Below, piece after piece: positions 9,972 through 19,880 of a stretch of 64,000 bases of DNA (positions within the stretch are counted from its first letter, which is position 1; each line of letters begins with the position of its first letter). The position numbers were made by a program, and so were the translations under genes. The notes beneath the pieces were generated by a model. The model made no database searches. It was not told where the DNA came from and saw nothing but the letters and a program-made list of their open reading frames with translations. The stretch is from Planctomycetota bacterium (GTDB taxonomy: Bacteria > Planctomycetota > Uabimicrobiia > Uabimicrobiales > Uabimicrobiaceae): NCBI GenBank assembly GCA_029260735.1, contig JAJDCR010000142.1:23202-87201 (forward strand), given 5' to 3'.

Positions 9972-11909
9972 ATGATTTCATTGACGGATAAAATAGAAAT
10001 TTTAAAAAAAACTGAGATTTTTGGCGTTATTTCAGAAAATCATCTAGAGTCTATTGCCAAGCGTATGGGAGAAAAACAATTTGAGGCTGGGGAAATTTTA
10101 TTTAAAGAGGGAGAACAAAGCAATTCTCTATTTATTGTTGTTGGTGGTAAAATTAAAATTTTCAGTCAAGGAATTGAATTAGCAACAATGTATCCTGGGC
10201 ATCTTTTTGGTGAAATGTCTGCCATTACCGATAAAGAACGTACAGCTAGTGCCCAAGCTAAAGAAAAAACACAAACATTATTTCTCAAAAGAGATGCTTT
10301 GCATTATCTTATTTATGAAGTGCCGGAGATTTCTTTAGGATTAATGCATGTACTCATTCAACGTCTTGAAAAATCTAATAGTTTGCTTCTCAAAAATGAT
10401 GCTTCTGAAGTAGAGCTTTCTCATGTTATAAAATCTTCCGAAAAAGCTTTCAAAAAAACTGATACCGAAATAGCACCAGTATCAAAGGAAGAGTCTGAAG
10501 AGTTTATAGATACTCCAAAAATTGAGGAAAAAGCTACACGGAACACCATAAGATGCCCTAATTGTTTTGAGTACAATGACGAGAAAATTAATACTTGTGT
10601 CTATTGTCAATCTAGTTTAGAAAAGTACAAAGGTTTGCGCTCGCTACTTGTAGCTATTGTTTGTGCTTTGCTGGTTGTTTCATCAGTTCAAGGTTATATA
10701 TGGCTGGCAAGTTTTCGCAGTCCTTTGCAAAAAGATGCCAAAAGAAGTTCTATGATTGTACGTGCATTAAAAACAAAGTTTGAAGATATTTCCATGACTG
10801 TTGAAGGGTTTGGACGTGTACGCCCAGTGCGAACAGTAAGTTTAATTTCTCAAGCAAAAGGACGTGTTATTGAAGTTCACGAAAACTTTAAGTCTGGGAG
10901 TTTTATTAAGAAAGGGCAACTTTTAGTAAGGTTAGATCCTCGTGATTACGAACTACAACTAAGAAACTCTAGGGCTAAAGTGATGTCCCAAGAAGCCAAG
11001 CTCAAACTTTTTTATGAAAAGCAAAAAAATATTGTTAAAGAAATAAATTTAGCGCGTAACTCCTTAAAATTGGCTAAGGACAAACGAGAACGCAGCGAAG
11101 CTATGTTTCGTAAAAAGGCTCTTAGTAAAGATCTACTAGTCTTGGAACGTCAGAGCTACCTTGACATTCTAAACCAACTTATAAAATTGGAAAATATTCA
11201 AAACTTATTGCCAGCGCAAATTGAAGAAAGTGAGGCTTTGTTACAAATATCCCAAGTCGAATTGGAGCAAACCGAACAAAGAAAAAGCTATACCTATATT
11301 GTTGCTCCCTTTGATGCTCGTGTCAAAGAGAGTACAGTTACAGTAGGCTCCACGGTTCAAATAAATAGTTTATTAGCCCAGTTAGAAGACTACAGATCAG
11401 TAGAAATACCAATGATTATATCTCAAGACCAATTGCGAAATATTTTTGTCAACGACGATGATATAAATAAACTACAACAAAAAAAAATAAGCATAAAGGC
11501 CGAGGTCATGTATGTTGTGGGAGGCCAAGAGTTTTATTGGCAAGGTAATGTTGTACGTATCGAGTCTTTTAACAGTAATTCGGGTACTGTTCCTGTCGTT
11601 ATTGCTGTAGATAATCCATCAAAAAAAGGCCAGCCACCTTTACAAAATGGTAGCTTTGTTCAGGTGAAAATCGTGGGTCGCAAAATAAAAGATGCAATTG
11701 TTATACCGCGTTCCATTTTACATGAAAACAATACTGTTTATGTCGAGCGCAAAGGTCGTTTAGAAATTGTAATTGTAAAAATTAAGCATTACATTGGCGA
11801 CAATTTGGTGATTGAAGAAGGGGTTTCTACTTCAGAAATGATTATACTCACCAATATTCCCTTTCCCATTGATGGTATGCCGCTGCGAATTGTAGAGGAG
11901 AAACAATGA
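9972..11909 (+). CDS. membrane-fusion (HlyD/RND adaptor) protein with N-terminal cyclic-nucleotide-binding domain and zinc ribbon
   Basis: Residues about 10-125 form a CRP-type cyclic-nucleotide-binding fold with an intact phosphate-binding cassette (FGE at 79-81, RTA at 90-92). A zinc ribbon follows (Cys195, Cys198, Cys209, Cys212), then one membrane helix (about 222-245), then a periplasmic adaptor (about 270-645) with a lipoyl-like segment, a long helical hairpin and beta-barrel parts, as in RND membrane-fusion proteins. No helix-turn-helix is seen, so it is not a transcription factor. The order places the cNMP and zinc domains in the cytoplasm and the adaptor in the periplasm. Its stop overlaps the start of the first RND gene by 4 nt (ATGA), indicating translational coupling. 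It probably links the inner-membrane pump to an outer-membrane channel, with a nucleotide signal gating assembly or activity (inference). No outer-membrane TolC-like gene is in the window. Confidence 0.9.
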   Translation: MISLTDKIEILKKTEIFGVISENHLESIAKRMGEKQFEAGEILFKEGEQSNSLFIVVGGKIKIFSQGIELATMYPGHLFGEMSAITDKERTASAQAKEKTQTLFLKRDALHYLIYEVPEISLGLMHVLIQRLEKSNSLLLKNDASEVELSHVIKSSEKAFKKTDTEIAPVSKEESEEFIDTPKIEEKATRNTIRCPNCFEYNDEKINTCVYCQSSLEKYKGLRSLLVAIVCALLVVSSVQGYIWLASFRSPLQKDAKRSSMIVRALKTKFEDISMTVEGFGRVRPVRTVSLISQAKGRVIEVHENFKSGSFIKKGQLLVRLDPRDYELQLRNSRAKVMSQEAKLKLFYEKQKNIVKEINLARNSLKLAKDKRERSEAMFRKKALSKDLLVLERQSYLDILNQLIKLENIQNLLPAQIEESEALLQISQVELEQTEQRKSYTYIVAPFDARVKESTVTVGSTVQINSLLAQLEDYRSVEIPMIISQDQLRNIFVNDDDINKLQQKKISIKAEVMYVVGGQEFYWQGNVVRIESFNSNSGTVPVVIAVDNPSKKGQPPLQNGSFVQVKIVGRKIKDAIVIPRSILHENNTVYVERKGRLEIVIVKIKHYIGDNLVIEEGVSTSEMIILTNIPFPIDGMPLRIVEEKQ

Positions 11910-14900
11910 AAAATTTTATAAGGTGGACGACAGATCATCCTGTATTTTCCAATGTGTTAATGATTGGTTTGCTAGTTGCCGGATTTAATGCTGCTTTTCA
12001 ACTGAAGCGGGAATTGCTTCCACCTTTTGCACGCGATCAAATTAAAATAGAGGTTATATACTCCAATGCGCAACCCCAAGAAATAGAAGAATCTATTTGT
12101 TTAAAAATAGAAGAGGCCCTGGATGGCCTTGCGGATGTTTATCAAATGGATTCTAAAGCTGAATCTGAAAAAGGAGAAGTGTTACTTTATCTTCATTCTG
12201 GGGCAGATATTCGCACTGTTGTAGATGAGGTAAAAACCAGAGTAGAAAAAATTGAGTTTCCGGAAAATAGCGAAGAACCGCAAATCAATCAGCTGTTTAA
12301 TCAAAATCGGCTTATACAAACTCTGTTATATCTCAATGGTGAATTTTCAAATACAGAAAAAGAAAAGAGAAAACTTAAAGAAGTAGCTGACGATATTAAC
12401 GATGGACTACTAGATTTACCCAACGTGAAACATATAGAATGGTCTGGGTTGCCTAAGTATGAAATAGCTATTGAAATCTCTAGAGAAGCGCTACAAAAAT
12501 ATGACCTTAGCTTTGCACAGGTGCTTACTACAATAAAACGCAGCAATCTAAATCTTGCTGGAGGAACATTGTATACCAAATCTGGGGAAATTAAAATCTA
12601 CAGCCAAAACAAACGGCAAAGTGGGGAACAGTTTCGCAATTTATTGCTGATTGCTCGTTCTGATGGTACTAAAATCTACCTCAAAGATGTGGCGTCTGTT
12701 GTTGATGGGTTTGAGGAAGGAAAGTCCTATGGACGTTTTAATGGCAAACCTGCAGCTCTTCTTGTTGTCTACAGCAGTAAATTTCAAGATGCTATAACTA
12801 CCTCTGCGGCAATAAAAGAATATCTGGATAAAAAGCGCAAGACATTGCCTGAAGACATGGAGTTAATTTTATGGTCTGATTTATCTGAATTTATTCGCGA
12901 ACGTCTTCAAAAACTTGGCAGTACTGCTCTTGTTAGTTTTGTCCTTGTGGTGTTATCTCTTTGGCTATTTTTAAGTTTACGCCTTTCGTTTTGGGTAGCT
13001 GCAGGTATTCCAGTTTCTTTTGCTGGTGGTTTTTTGGTGCTATGGATATTTGGGCAAAGCTTAAATATGCTAACTATGTTTGCCTTGATGATTGGTGTAG
13101 GTATGATTGTTGATGATGCCATTGTGATTGGAGAAAATGTCTATTCTCACAAAAATCGGCAAAACGCTGATCCTTTAGCAGTGATTAATGGAACTTCAGA
13201 AATGAGTTGGCCAGTATTAGCTTCAACGGCAACAACCATAGCTGCGTTTGCTCCTATGCTTTTTGTTTCTGGTATTTTAGGGAAATTTATGCGCGAAATT
13301 CCCATTGTAGTGATTGCTGTTTTAATCACGTCTCTTATTGAAAGTTTTTTTGTTTTACCGCACCATCTACGCCATTCTTCTGAAAAAAAAGAGGGATTTG
13401 GTTTTTTCCAACCATTGCGACGTTGTGTAGATTTTTTAATCAAAACTTTGATTCCCGGCATTTTTAATACTCTTTATAGTTTTGGCTTACGTTATCCCAT
13501 TATTATTGTCGCCATTACCTTTGCTACCACAATTTATAGTTGGGGTTTGATACAAGGCGGTGTTGTGCGCTATGTCACGTTTCCTAAATTAGACAATGAC
13601 ATTATTGAAGCAAGAGTCACTTTCCCTTCTGGAACCCATACAGAAAAAGTCCACGATGCAGTGGTTTATCTTGAAAATACTATTAAAGAATTAGATTTAG
13701 AGCTTACAAATGGTAAAGATCCTGTAGTGAAAAGAATTTACTCACAAGTAGGGAGCAGAAACAAAGAAGAAGAAGCCATCGTGATTGTTGAATTGGCCAA
13801 AGCAGGGAAACGAGAGTACCACAGTGATGAAATATTGCGTAGATGGGGCCAAAAAGTTGGTGAAATCCCCGAAACCGTGACATCGACTTTTGCTACACGC
13901 CAACAGTCATTAGAAGGAAAACCTTTAAATATCAAGTTATTATCTAAAGATTTCGAACAATTAAAAATAGCAAGTGCAAAATTTCGCCAGCAGCTAGCGC
14001 AATATCAGGGATTGCTAAATATAGAAGATGATTATCAGTTAGGCAAACTGGAAATTCGTCCTGTTTTAAAAGACCAGGGCCGCCTACTGGGACTTTCAGA
14101 GGAAGATGTTGCAACACAATTGTTTTCAGGGTTTGCTGGTAAAGAAGCGTTAAAAATACGGCGCGGACAAGAAGAATTGAAAGTAGTAGTGCGTTATGCA
14201 TATAGCCAACGCAATAGCATTGCCAGTCTCTCTTCTGTTAAAATTCAAACAGCTAATGGCGATAGAATACCTTTGCGCTTTGTCGCTGACTTTAGCAATT
14301 ATCAAGGGCCTGCTGTTATTAAACGAGAAAATCGTTGGCGCCGTATAATTGTTTCTTCTAGTATTGATGAGACCAAGATTACTCTTGGACAGATAAAACA
14401 AGAGTGCAGACAGCATTTGTTTCCACAAATTAAAAATGAATATCCTGAAGTTTCCATTTCTTTTGCTGGCCAGGAAGAAGCTAATAATCGCTCTGTTGAC
14501 GATCTTATTGTAGGTTTTCAGTATGGCTTAATAACCATTTTTATGATTCTAGCTTTGGTTTTTCGTAGTTATATCCAACCAATACTTATTATGATTGTGA
14601 TTCCTCTTAGTTTTGCAGGAGCCATCTATGGGCACTGGTTAATGAATCTTAATTTATCAGGCATGAGTATGTTTGGTATGGCAGCGTTGGCTGGAGTTGT
14701 GGTGAATAATTCGTTGGTGCTCATTGACCATATAAATCGTGAAATTGGCAATGGTGCTTCTGTAAACCAGGCTCTCATTGGCGCAGGGCCTGCGAGATTC
14801 CGTGCTATAATACTGACCACCATGACTACCTTTATAGGCTTAACTCCTATTATGTTCTCTAATGATTTACAAGCGATGTTTATGGTACCAATGGCAGTAT

Positions 14901-15073
14901 CTTTAGGGTTTGGATTGCTGTTTTCTACCTTTATAGTGCTTTTTTTAATTCCTGTATTATTCCTTTACTTAAATACCTTAAGGCGTTTTTTTTATTGGAT
15001 TAAAAAAGGGAAATGGCCAACAAAAGAGCAAGTTGAACCTGCTTTTGACCAGCGTTTTTTGCATTTGGAGTAG
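11906..15073 (+). CDS. RND-family efflux pump, first subunit
   Basis: The protein has 1055 residues, the usual RND length, with the duplicated layout: an N-terminal helix (about 10-30), a large periplasmic domain, a bundle of helices from about residue 335, a second periplasmic domain and a final bundle to about residue 1030. The fourth helix carries GMIVDDAIV, with the paired Asp residues of the AcrB-type proton relay. It resembles CusA/MdtB-like and other MFP-partnered RND proteins. It sits between the adaptor gene (4-nt overlap) and a second RND gene (3-nt gap). Its place in a polyketide operon suggests export of the lipid product or an intermediate; the substrate cannot be read from sequence. 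Confidence 0.93.
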   Translation: MKNFIRWTTDHPVFSNVLMIGLLVAGFNAAFQLKRELLPPFARDQIKIEVIYSNAQPQEIEESICLKIEEALDGLADVYQMDSKAESEKGEVLLYLHSGADIRTVVDEVKTRVEKIEFPENSEEPQINQLFNQNRLIQTLLYLNGEFSNTEKEKRKLKEVADDINDGLLDLPNVKHIEWSGLPKYEIAIEISREALQKYDLSFAQVLTTIKRSNLNLAGGTLYTKSGEIKIYSQNKRQSGEQFRNLLLIARSDGTKIYLKDVASVVDGFEEGKSYGRFNGKPAALLVVYSSKFQDAITTSAAIKEYLDKKRKTLPEDMELILWSDLSEFIRERLQKLGSTALVSFVLVVLSLWLFLSLRLSFWVAAGIPVSFAGGFLVLWIFGQSLNMLTMFALMIGVGMIVDDAIVIGENVYSHKNRQNADPLAVINGTSEMSWPVLASTATTIAAFAPMLFVSGILGKFMREIPIVVIAVLITSLIESFFVLPHHLRHSSEKKEGFGFFQPLRRCVDFLIKTLIPGIFNTLYSFGLRYPIIIVAITFATTIYSWGLIQGGVVRYVTFPKLDNDIIEARVTFPSGTHTEKVHDAVVYLENTIKELDLELTNGKDPVVKRIYSQVGSRNKEEEAIVIVELAKAGKREYHSDEILRRWGQKVGEIPETVTSTFATRQQSLEGKPLNIKLLSKDFEQLKIASAKFRQQLAQYQGLLNIEDDYQLGKLEIRPVLKDQGRLLGLSEEDVATQLFSGFAGKEALKIRRGQEELKVVVRYAYSQRNSIASLSSVKIQTANGDRIPLRFVADFSNYQGPAVIKRENRWRRIIVSSSIDETKITLGQIKQECRQHLFPQIKNEYPEVSISFAGQEEANNRSVDDLIVGFQYGLITIFMILALVFRSYIQPILIMIVIPLSFAGAIYGHWLMNLNLSGMSMFGMAALAGVVVNNSLVLIDHINREIGNGASVNQALIGAGPARFRAIILTTMTTFIGLTPIMFSNDLQAMFMVPMAVSLGFGLLFSTFIVLFLIPVLFLYLNTLRRFFYWIKKGKWPTKEQVEPAFDQRFLHLE

Positions 15074-15076
15074 TCT

Positions 15077-18000
15077 ATGAAACGTTTAATTAGCTGGATT
15101 ACACAGCATCCTGTGTTTGCTGGCTTATTGATGATCTCTATTTTATTGGGAGGATTTAATTCCTCACGAAAATTAAGGCGCGAATTAGCACCACAATTTT
15201 CAGAGAATCGGGTTGCTATAACTGTATCTGACCCAGATTCTTCTCCTCAAGAAATAGAGAAATCGATTTGCATCAAAATAGAAGAAGCGCTGGTTGGGCT
15301 TTCCGGTATCCACACTATTAATTCTTCTGCACGCGAAAATGGCGCTTTGGTCGATATTAGACTTAATTCTGGGGCCGATATCCGTAAAATAATCGACCAG
15401 ATGAAAAGTCGTGTAGAAAAAATTACCTTTCCCCAGAGTAGCGGTAAACCACGTTTTGAGTTGAAATTTAAGCGCAATCGCTTGTTACAAACGGTTTTAT
15501 ATTACGATGGTTCACAAGTAAAAGAAGATAATTTGCACCGAACATTGAAGGAGATGGCAAAAAATATCAAAAGTGAACTATTGGATTTGCCATATGTAAA
15601 TATTGTTACCATTAGTGAAACAAATTCTTACGAAATAGTTATTGAGATATCTAAAGCGACACTATCTAAATACAATTTTAGTTTTGAACAAATTGCAACT
15701 GCCATAAAAAAAAGCAATCTGAGTATTCCCGGAGGGATATTGCATACCCCAAAGGGAAAAATTAAAATTTATACTAAAACTTATCGTTATACAGGAGAGC
15801 AATACAAGAATGTTGTGCTTCGCGCTGAAAAAGATGGAACGATAATTCGTTTAGGTGATGTCGCAACAATTAAAAGTGGTTTCAGCAAAATTTTTGCGCG
15901 TGGCAACTACAATGGTAAGCCGGCAATAAGAATAATAGTATGGACTAGCAATGATCAAGATGTTATCAAAGCTGCTAAGGTCGTAAAGGACTACTATCAA
16001 AAAAAGATTAAAACTTTGCCAGAAGAAGTAAAATGGGTTTATTGGGCAGATTTGTCGGAAGGAATTAGCAGTCGCTTAAGTGCACTCGAAGAAAATGCCT
16101 GGACTAGTTTTGTTTTGGTATGGTTTTCTCTTTGTTTTTTTCTGAATTTACGTCTTTCATTTTGGGTAGCTGCAGGCATTCCAGTTTCTTTTGCTGGTGG
16201 TTTCTTGGTGCTGTGGCTAGCGGGAAAAACAATAAATATGATCAGTATATTTTCCCTAATTATTGCCATAGGCATGATTGTTGATGATGCCATTGTGGTA
16301 GGGGAGAACGTTGATGTTCATAGAGAGCGTGGTAAATCGGGAGTTATGGCTGCTATTGAAGGAACATGGGAAGTTGTATGGCCTGTTGTAACTTCCACTT
16401 TTACAACAATTGCCATGTTTACTCCTATGTTTTTTGTTTCTGGTAGACTAGGAAGTCTCATGAAAGAAATTCCCCTCGTTATTATTGCTGTGCTTGTTGC
16501 TTCTCTTATTGAATGTTTCTTTATACTTCCAGCACATTTATCTTTTGATTTTAAGAAGGCCAATAGGAATACTTTTTTTGGAAAAGTTCGCATATTTTTA
16601 GATTCCTTAATTGAACAGGGAATTAATAAGATCTATAAACCACTTTACTTTGTTAACTTAAAATATCCAATAATCATAACTGTTGTGATTTTCGGGTTTT
16701 CGCTTTTATCTCTTGGCTTAATTCATGGCAATATTGTACCCACAGGAGCGCTTCCCAAAATGGATAGCGGGGTTTTAGAAGCAATTGTGAATTTTCCCGT
16801 AGGATCTCCTTCTCATTTGCCTGAGAATGCAATTGCAAAAATAGAGCAAGCTGCTTTTAGACAAAATAAGATTTTTAATAGCGAAAAAAAACCTTTGGTC
16901 GTTGGAATGTATTCCATAGTTAAAACACATGAAGCTCGGGTCATGGTAAAGTTGGCAGATGCTGAAAATCGCAGTTATCACAGTGAAAAAATTCTTAAAT
17001 CGTGGAATAAAACAGTAGGAGATATTCCAGAAGCAACCAATCTAGTCTTTTTTTCACAGCAAGAGACCTTTGAGGGAAAAGCTTTGGCTTTTAGGTTACT
17101 TGCTAAAGATTTTCAAACTTTAAATGCTGCTGCTAAAGAATTAAAAGAAACACTAGCTCAATATCCAGGAGTTTTTAATATTGAAGATGATAGTGATCGT
17201 GGAAAGCTAAGAGTTACTCCCAAAATCAAAGAACAAGGAAAATTACTTGGCATTTTAGAAGTAGATATTGCACAACAATTGCACCAGGGGTTCTCTGGAG
17301 ATCGAGTATTAAAAATCCTGCGCAATCAAGAGGAAATACAAGTTGTGGTAAGATATCCTGAAGAGCAAAGCCAAAGTATTTCAGATTTAGAAAAGGTTCG
17401 GATTATAACTTCGTCGGGAGAAGCCTTGCCACTTCTTTTTGTTTGCGATCTTCAAATACAAAGAAATTTGTCAACTATCAAACGGGAGAATAGAAGACGC
17501 AAACTTACCATATCAGCAGAGGTGGATAGCAAACTATCTTCTCCTGCCGATATATCCGCTGATTTAAAAAATAATTTTTTTCCGCAGTTGCTGCAAAAAT
17601 ATCCAGATTTATTTTTTAAATCTTCAGGGCAAAGAGCAGAAAATAATCGTTCAATAAATGACCTTCTTGTTGGTTTTCAATATGCTTTATTAGTTGTTCT
17701 TATTATTTTGTTTATGATTTTTAGCAGTTATTTACAGTCGTTGTTGATTTTTGCAATTATCCCGTTTAGCTGCATTGGTGTTGTGTTGGGACATTTGATA
17801 ATGCAGTATGAGATTTCAAGTATGAGTCTTTTTGGAATAGTTGCTCTGGCTGGTGTTGTGGTAAACAATTCAATATTGCTCATTGATAAAATCAATAAAG
17901 AGATTACTAGCGGATCGTCGCTAAAACAAGCTTTAGAAAAGGCTGGTCCAGCCCGGTTTCGCCCAATTTTTCTTACAACAATTACTACTTTTATTGGCCT

Positions 18001-18232
18001 AATGCCCATTGTATTTAGCCAAAACATTTCCTCCCACTTTGTTGTTCCTATGGCCATATCTTTGAGCTTTGGCCTACTGTTTTCTAGTTTTCTACAAGTT
18101 TTTTTTGTTCCTGTATTGTTTCTTTATTTGAATAGTTTACGATGTTATTTTTACTGGTTTACTACAGGGAAATGGCCTAATCGAGAACAGGTCGAGCCAG
18201 CCTTCCAGGCACGATTTTTGGACAAAAACTAG
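15077..18232 (+). CDS. RND-family efflux pump, second subunit (paralogue of the preceding gene)
   Basis: The protein has 1051 residues and is co-linear with the preceding RND protein throughout, including shared blocks such as SFWVAAGIPVSFAGGFLVLW and a matching C-terminal tail (GKW-P..EQVEPAF). It also keeps the GMIVDDAIV motif, so both proteins look proton-coupled. Two adjacent, diverged RND genes served by one adaptor recall the heteromeric MdtB/MdtC pump; a mixed trimer is inference. The stop lies 2 nt before the start of the split-DH/ACP gene, so pump and synthase genes are transcribed together. Confidence 0.93.
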   Translation: MKRLISWITQHPVFAGLLMISILLGGFNSSRKLRRELAPQFSENRVAITVSDPDSSPQEIEKSICIKIEEALVGLSGIHTINSSARENGALVDIRLNSGADIRKIIDQMKSRVEKITFPQSSGKPRFELKFKRNRLLQTVLYYDGSQVKEDNLHRTLKEMAKNIKSELLDLPYVNIVTISETNSYEIVIEISKATLSKYNFSFEQIATAIKKSNLSIPGGILHTPKGKIKIYTKTYRYTGEQYKNVVLRAEKDGTIIRLGDVATIKSGFSKIFARGNYNGKPAIRIIVWTSNDQDVIKAAKVVKDYYQKKIKTLPEEVKWVYWADLSEGISSRLSALEENAWTSFVLVWFSLCFFLNLRLSFWVAAGIPVSFAGGFLVLWLAGKTINMISIFSLIIAIGMIVDDAIVVGENVDVHRERGKSGVMAAIEGTWEVVWPVVTSTFTTIAMFTPMFFVSGRLGSLMKEIPLVIIAVLVASLIECFFILPAHLSFDFKKANRNTFFGKVRIFLDSLIEQGINKIYKPLYFVNLKYPIIITVVIFGFSLLSLGLIHGNIVPTGALPKMDSGVLEAIVNFPVGSPSHLPENAIAKIEQAAFRQNKIFNSEKKPLVVGMYSIVKTHEARVMVKLADAENRSYHSEKILKSWNKTVGDIPEATNLVFFSQQETFEGKALAFRLLAKDFQTLNAAAKELKETLAQYPGVFNIEDDSDRGKLRVTPKIKEQGKLLGILEVDIAQQLHQGFSGDRVLKILRNQEEIQVVVRYPEEQSQSISDLEKVRIITSSGEALPLLFVCDLQIQRNLSTIKRENRRRKLTISAEVDSKLSSPADISADLKNNFFPQLLQKYPDLFFKSSGQRAENNRSINDLLVGFQYALLVVLIILFMIFSSYLQSLLIFAIIPFSCIGVVLGHLIMQYEISSMSLFGIVALAGVVVNNSILLIDKINKEITSGSSLKQALEKAGPARFRPIFLTTITTFIGLMPIVFSQNISSHFVVPMAISLSFGLLFSSFLQVFFVPVLFLYLNSLRCYFYWFTTGKWPNREQVEPAFQARFLDKN

Positions 18233-18234
18233 AA

Positions 18235-19086
18235 ATGAAAACAATGCAAAAATTTGAAAATATCCGCAAAAAATGCACCGAAGAAGTTCTTGCTTCGTCG
18301 CTGTACCAAGAATTATCACAAAGCGGTATGAAGCCCAAAAAAATTTTTAAATATTTTTGGAAGAGTTCGCAAGAAGCCCTAGGAGAAGCTGAAATTTCAT
18401 CAGCAAATGTATTAGACGTTATAGAGGCAAGTTTTCAGATCTCTTTTCTCCTTTTACCTGAAAAAATATTTACAGATATTCCTTGGGAATGGCAAAATTT
18501 GGATATAAAAGAGTCGTTTAATAAAAAAGTCTTTTTTCATACGGTGTTAAGTTCTACGAGAGTTAGTAATATTGAAATTTTTGATGAACAAGGAAAAACT
18601 CTTGCTTCAATATCAGATATAAAGTGGGGGAATCCAACTAAGCCAAAAATAGAGGAAAGTGAAGATACTCATGAATTCATCAAACAAGTGATGGCTATGC
18701 CCAAAAAGCAAAGAGTGCCATTAGTTAAAAATCATTTGCTACAAGGTCTAGGGAAATTAATGGAGATAGAACCAACGCAAATTGATCCTAAGAAAAATTT
18801 TATGTATATGGGCATGGATTCTTTGTTGGCTTTAGAAATGCTGGAGCAACTCTCTAAAGATTTAGCTGTAAAGATTCCAATAACAACGCTATCTGAAAAT
18901 CCAACAATAGAGCATTTAGCAAAGTACATAGTCGATTATGTACTTGAGGGCAAATCTTCGTTGCCATCCAAGGAGTCTGTTTTAGACAAACAACAAAATC
19001 AAGAGGTATTGGGGAAACTGGGCAATATAGCGGTAGTGCAAAAAAACTTTTGCTCTAGTTTAACATTTGAGATTGTTGAGGAGTAG
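18235..19086 (+). CDS. second half of a PKS dehydratase (C-terminal hotdog) fused to an ACP
   Basis: The 283-residue product starts where the large synthase stops. Residues 8-132 match the second hotdog of a PKS DH: IRKKC at 10-14 parallels IRKRC in the intact DH of the large protein, followed by the Y-x-x-L/F...G...F block, and VIEASFQ at 62-68 aligns with the catalytic (L/M)DxALQ motif, with Glu64 replacing Asp. Residues about 145-240 are an acyl-carrier protein with GMDSLLAL (Ser196 for phosphopantetheine). Adding the 92 residues after His3202 of the synthase to the 64 here gives 156, close to the 164 between His and Asp in the intact DH. The two polypeptides together therefore supply one DH plus the ACP missing from the last module. 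The changed Asp suggests weak, altered or purely structural activity. Confidence 0.88.
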   Translation: MKTMQKFENIRKKCTEEVLASSLYQELSQSGMKPKKIFKYFWKSSQEALGEAEISSANVLDVIEASFQISFLLLPEKIFTDIPWEWQNLDIKESFNKKVFFHTVLSSTRVSNIEIFDEQGKTLASISDIKWGNPTKPKIEESEDTHEFIKQVMAMPKKQRVPLVKNHLLQGLGKLMEIEPTQIDPKKNFMYMGMDSLLALEMLEQLSKDLAVKIPITTLSENPTIEHLAKYIVDYVLEGKSSLPSKESVLDKQQNQEVLGKLGNIAVVQKNFCSSLTFEIVEE

Positions 19087-19092
19087 AAGGCT

Positions 19093-19872
19093 ATGATTTC
19101 GGTGGTGCTATTAAATTGGAAAAGACCAGATAACATAAAAAATCAAATCTTGCCATCATTGGTTAAGTACCGATTAATCAACGAGATCATTATCTCTCAT
19201 GGAATTAGAGAAACCCAATTCGATTATGAAAGTGAACATTGCCAAATGGTTCATCGAAATGATGAAGAGAACAATAAAATTTACGGTTTGGCGCTCAGGT
19301 TTTTATCTGCCCAATCTGCTAAAAACGATATTGTTTTAATACTGGATGATGATCTTCTACCGCCAGAAAAAACGATAGAGAAATTGTACCATTCTTTTCA
19401 GCTTCAACCCGATAGGCTTCACGGAATTTGGGGACGCAAACCTGACTACTACCACAATTATAATTATAAAAATGTTTATGGTGAAGTATTAATTTCCCTT
19501 ACTAAATGTCTACTAATGCCAAAACAATTGGCAACGGAGTTTTTTAATTATCAGCATTTAGTCTTGGACCTTGTCAAAAACCATACCCCACTTTGGAATG
19601 GAGAAGACATTTTTTTATCTCTAGTTTCTATTGTAGTTTTTGGCAATCTACCATTTGCATACAGATTGTCTATAAAAAAACTACCAGAGGGCGATGTTGC
19701 TATTAATGCTGGAAAAGGGCATCTTCCCTCAAGAATAAATCTATTGAAATATGCAGTACAAAGATTGGATTTGAATAGTTATCTTAGCACTACAAAATTG
19801 TCTAAATATGATCTGAACATATTATGCACTCATTTGCACAATTCGGTGAGTAAGCGGATCAGAAAAGAATAG
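19093..19872 (+). CDS. GT-A type glycosyltransferase (family 2/64-like)
   Basis: A 259-residue soluble protein. The start (SVVLLNWKRPDNI) is typical of GT-A enzymes, and a DDD motif at residues 85-87 (ILDDDLLPP) would bind the metal and nucleotide sugar. The segment with WGRKPDY and a later GEDIFLS stretch recalls exostosin/EXTL2-like (GT64) domains, where an acidic E-D motif follows; this family placement is tentative. The ribosome-binding site (gaggag) lies at the end of the preceding ACP gene. With the next gene it could glycosylate the lipopolyketide. Sugar and acceptor cannot be inferred. Confidence 0.75.
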   Translation: MISVVLLNWKRPDNIKNQILPSLVKYRLINEIIISHGIRETQFDYESEHCQMVHRNDEENNKIYGLALRFLSAQSAKNDIVLILDDDLLPPEKTIEKLYHSFQLQPDRLHGIWGRKPDYYHNYNYKNVYGEVLISLTKCLLMPKQLATEFFNYQHLVLDLVKNHTPLWNGEDIFLSLVSIVVFGNLPFAYRLSIKKLPEGDVAINAGKGHLPSRINLLKYAVQRLDLNSYLSTTKLSKYDLNILCTHLHNSVSKRIRKE

Positions 19873-19880
19873 GAATCATT

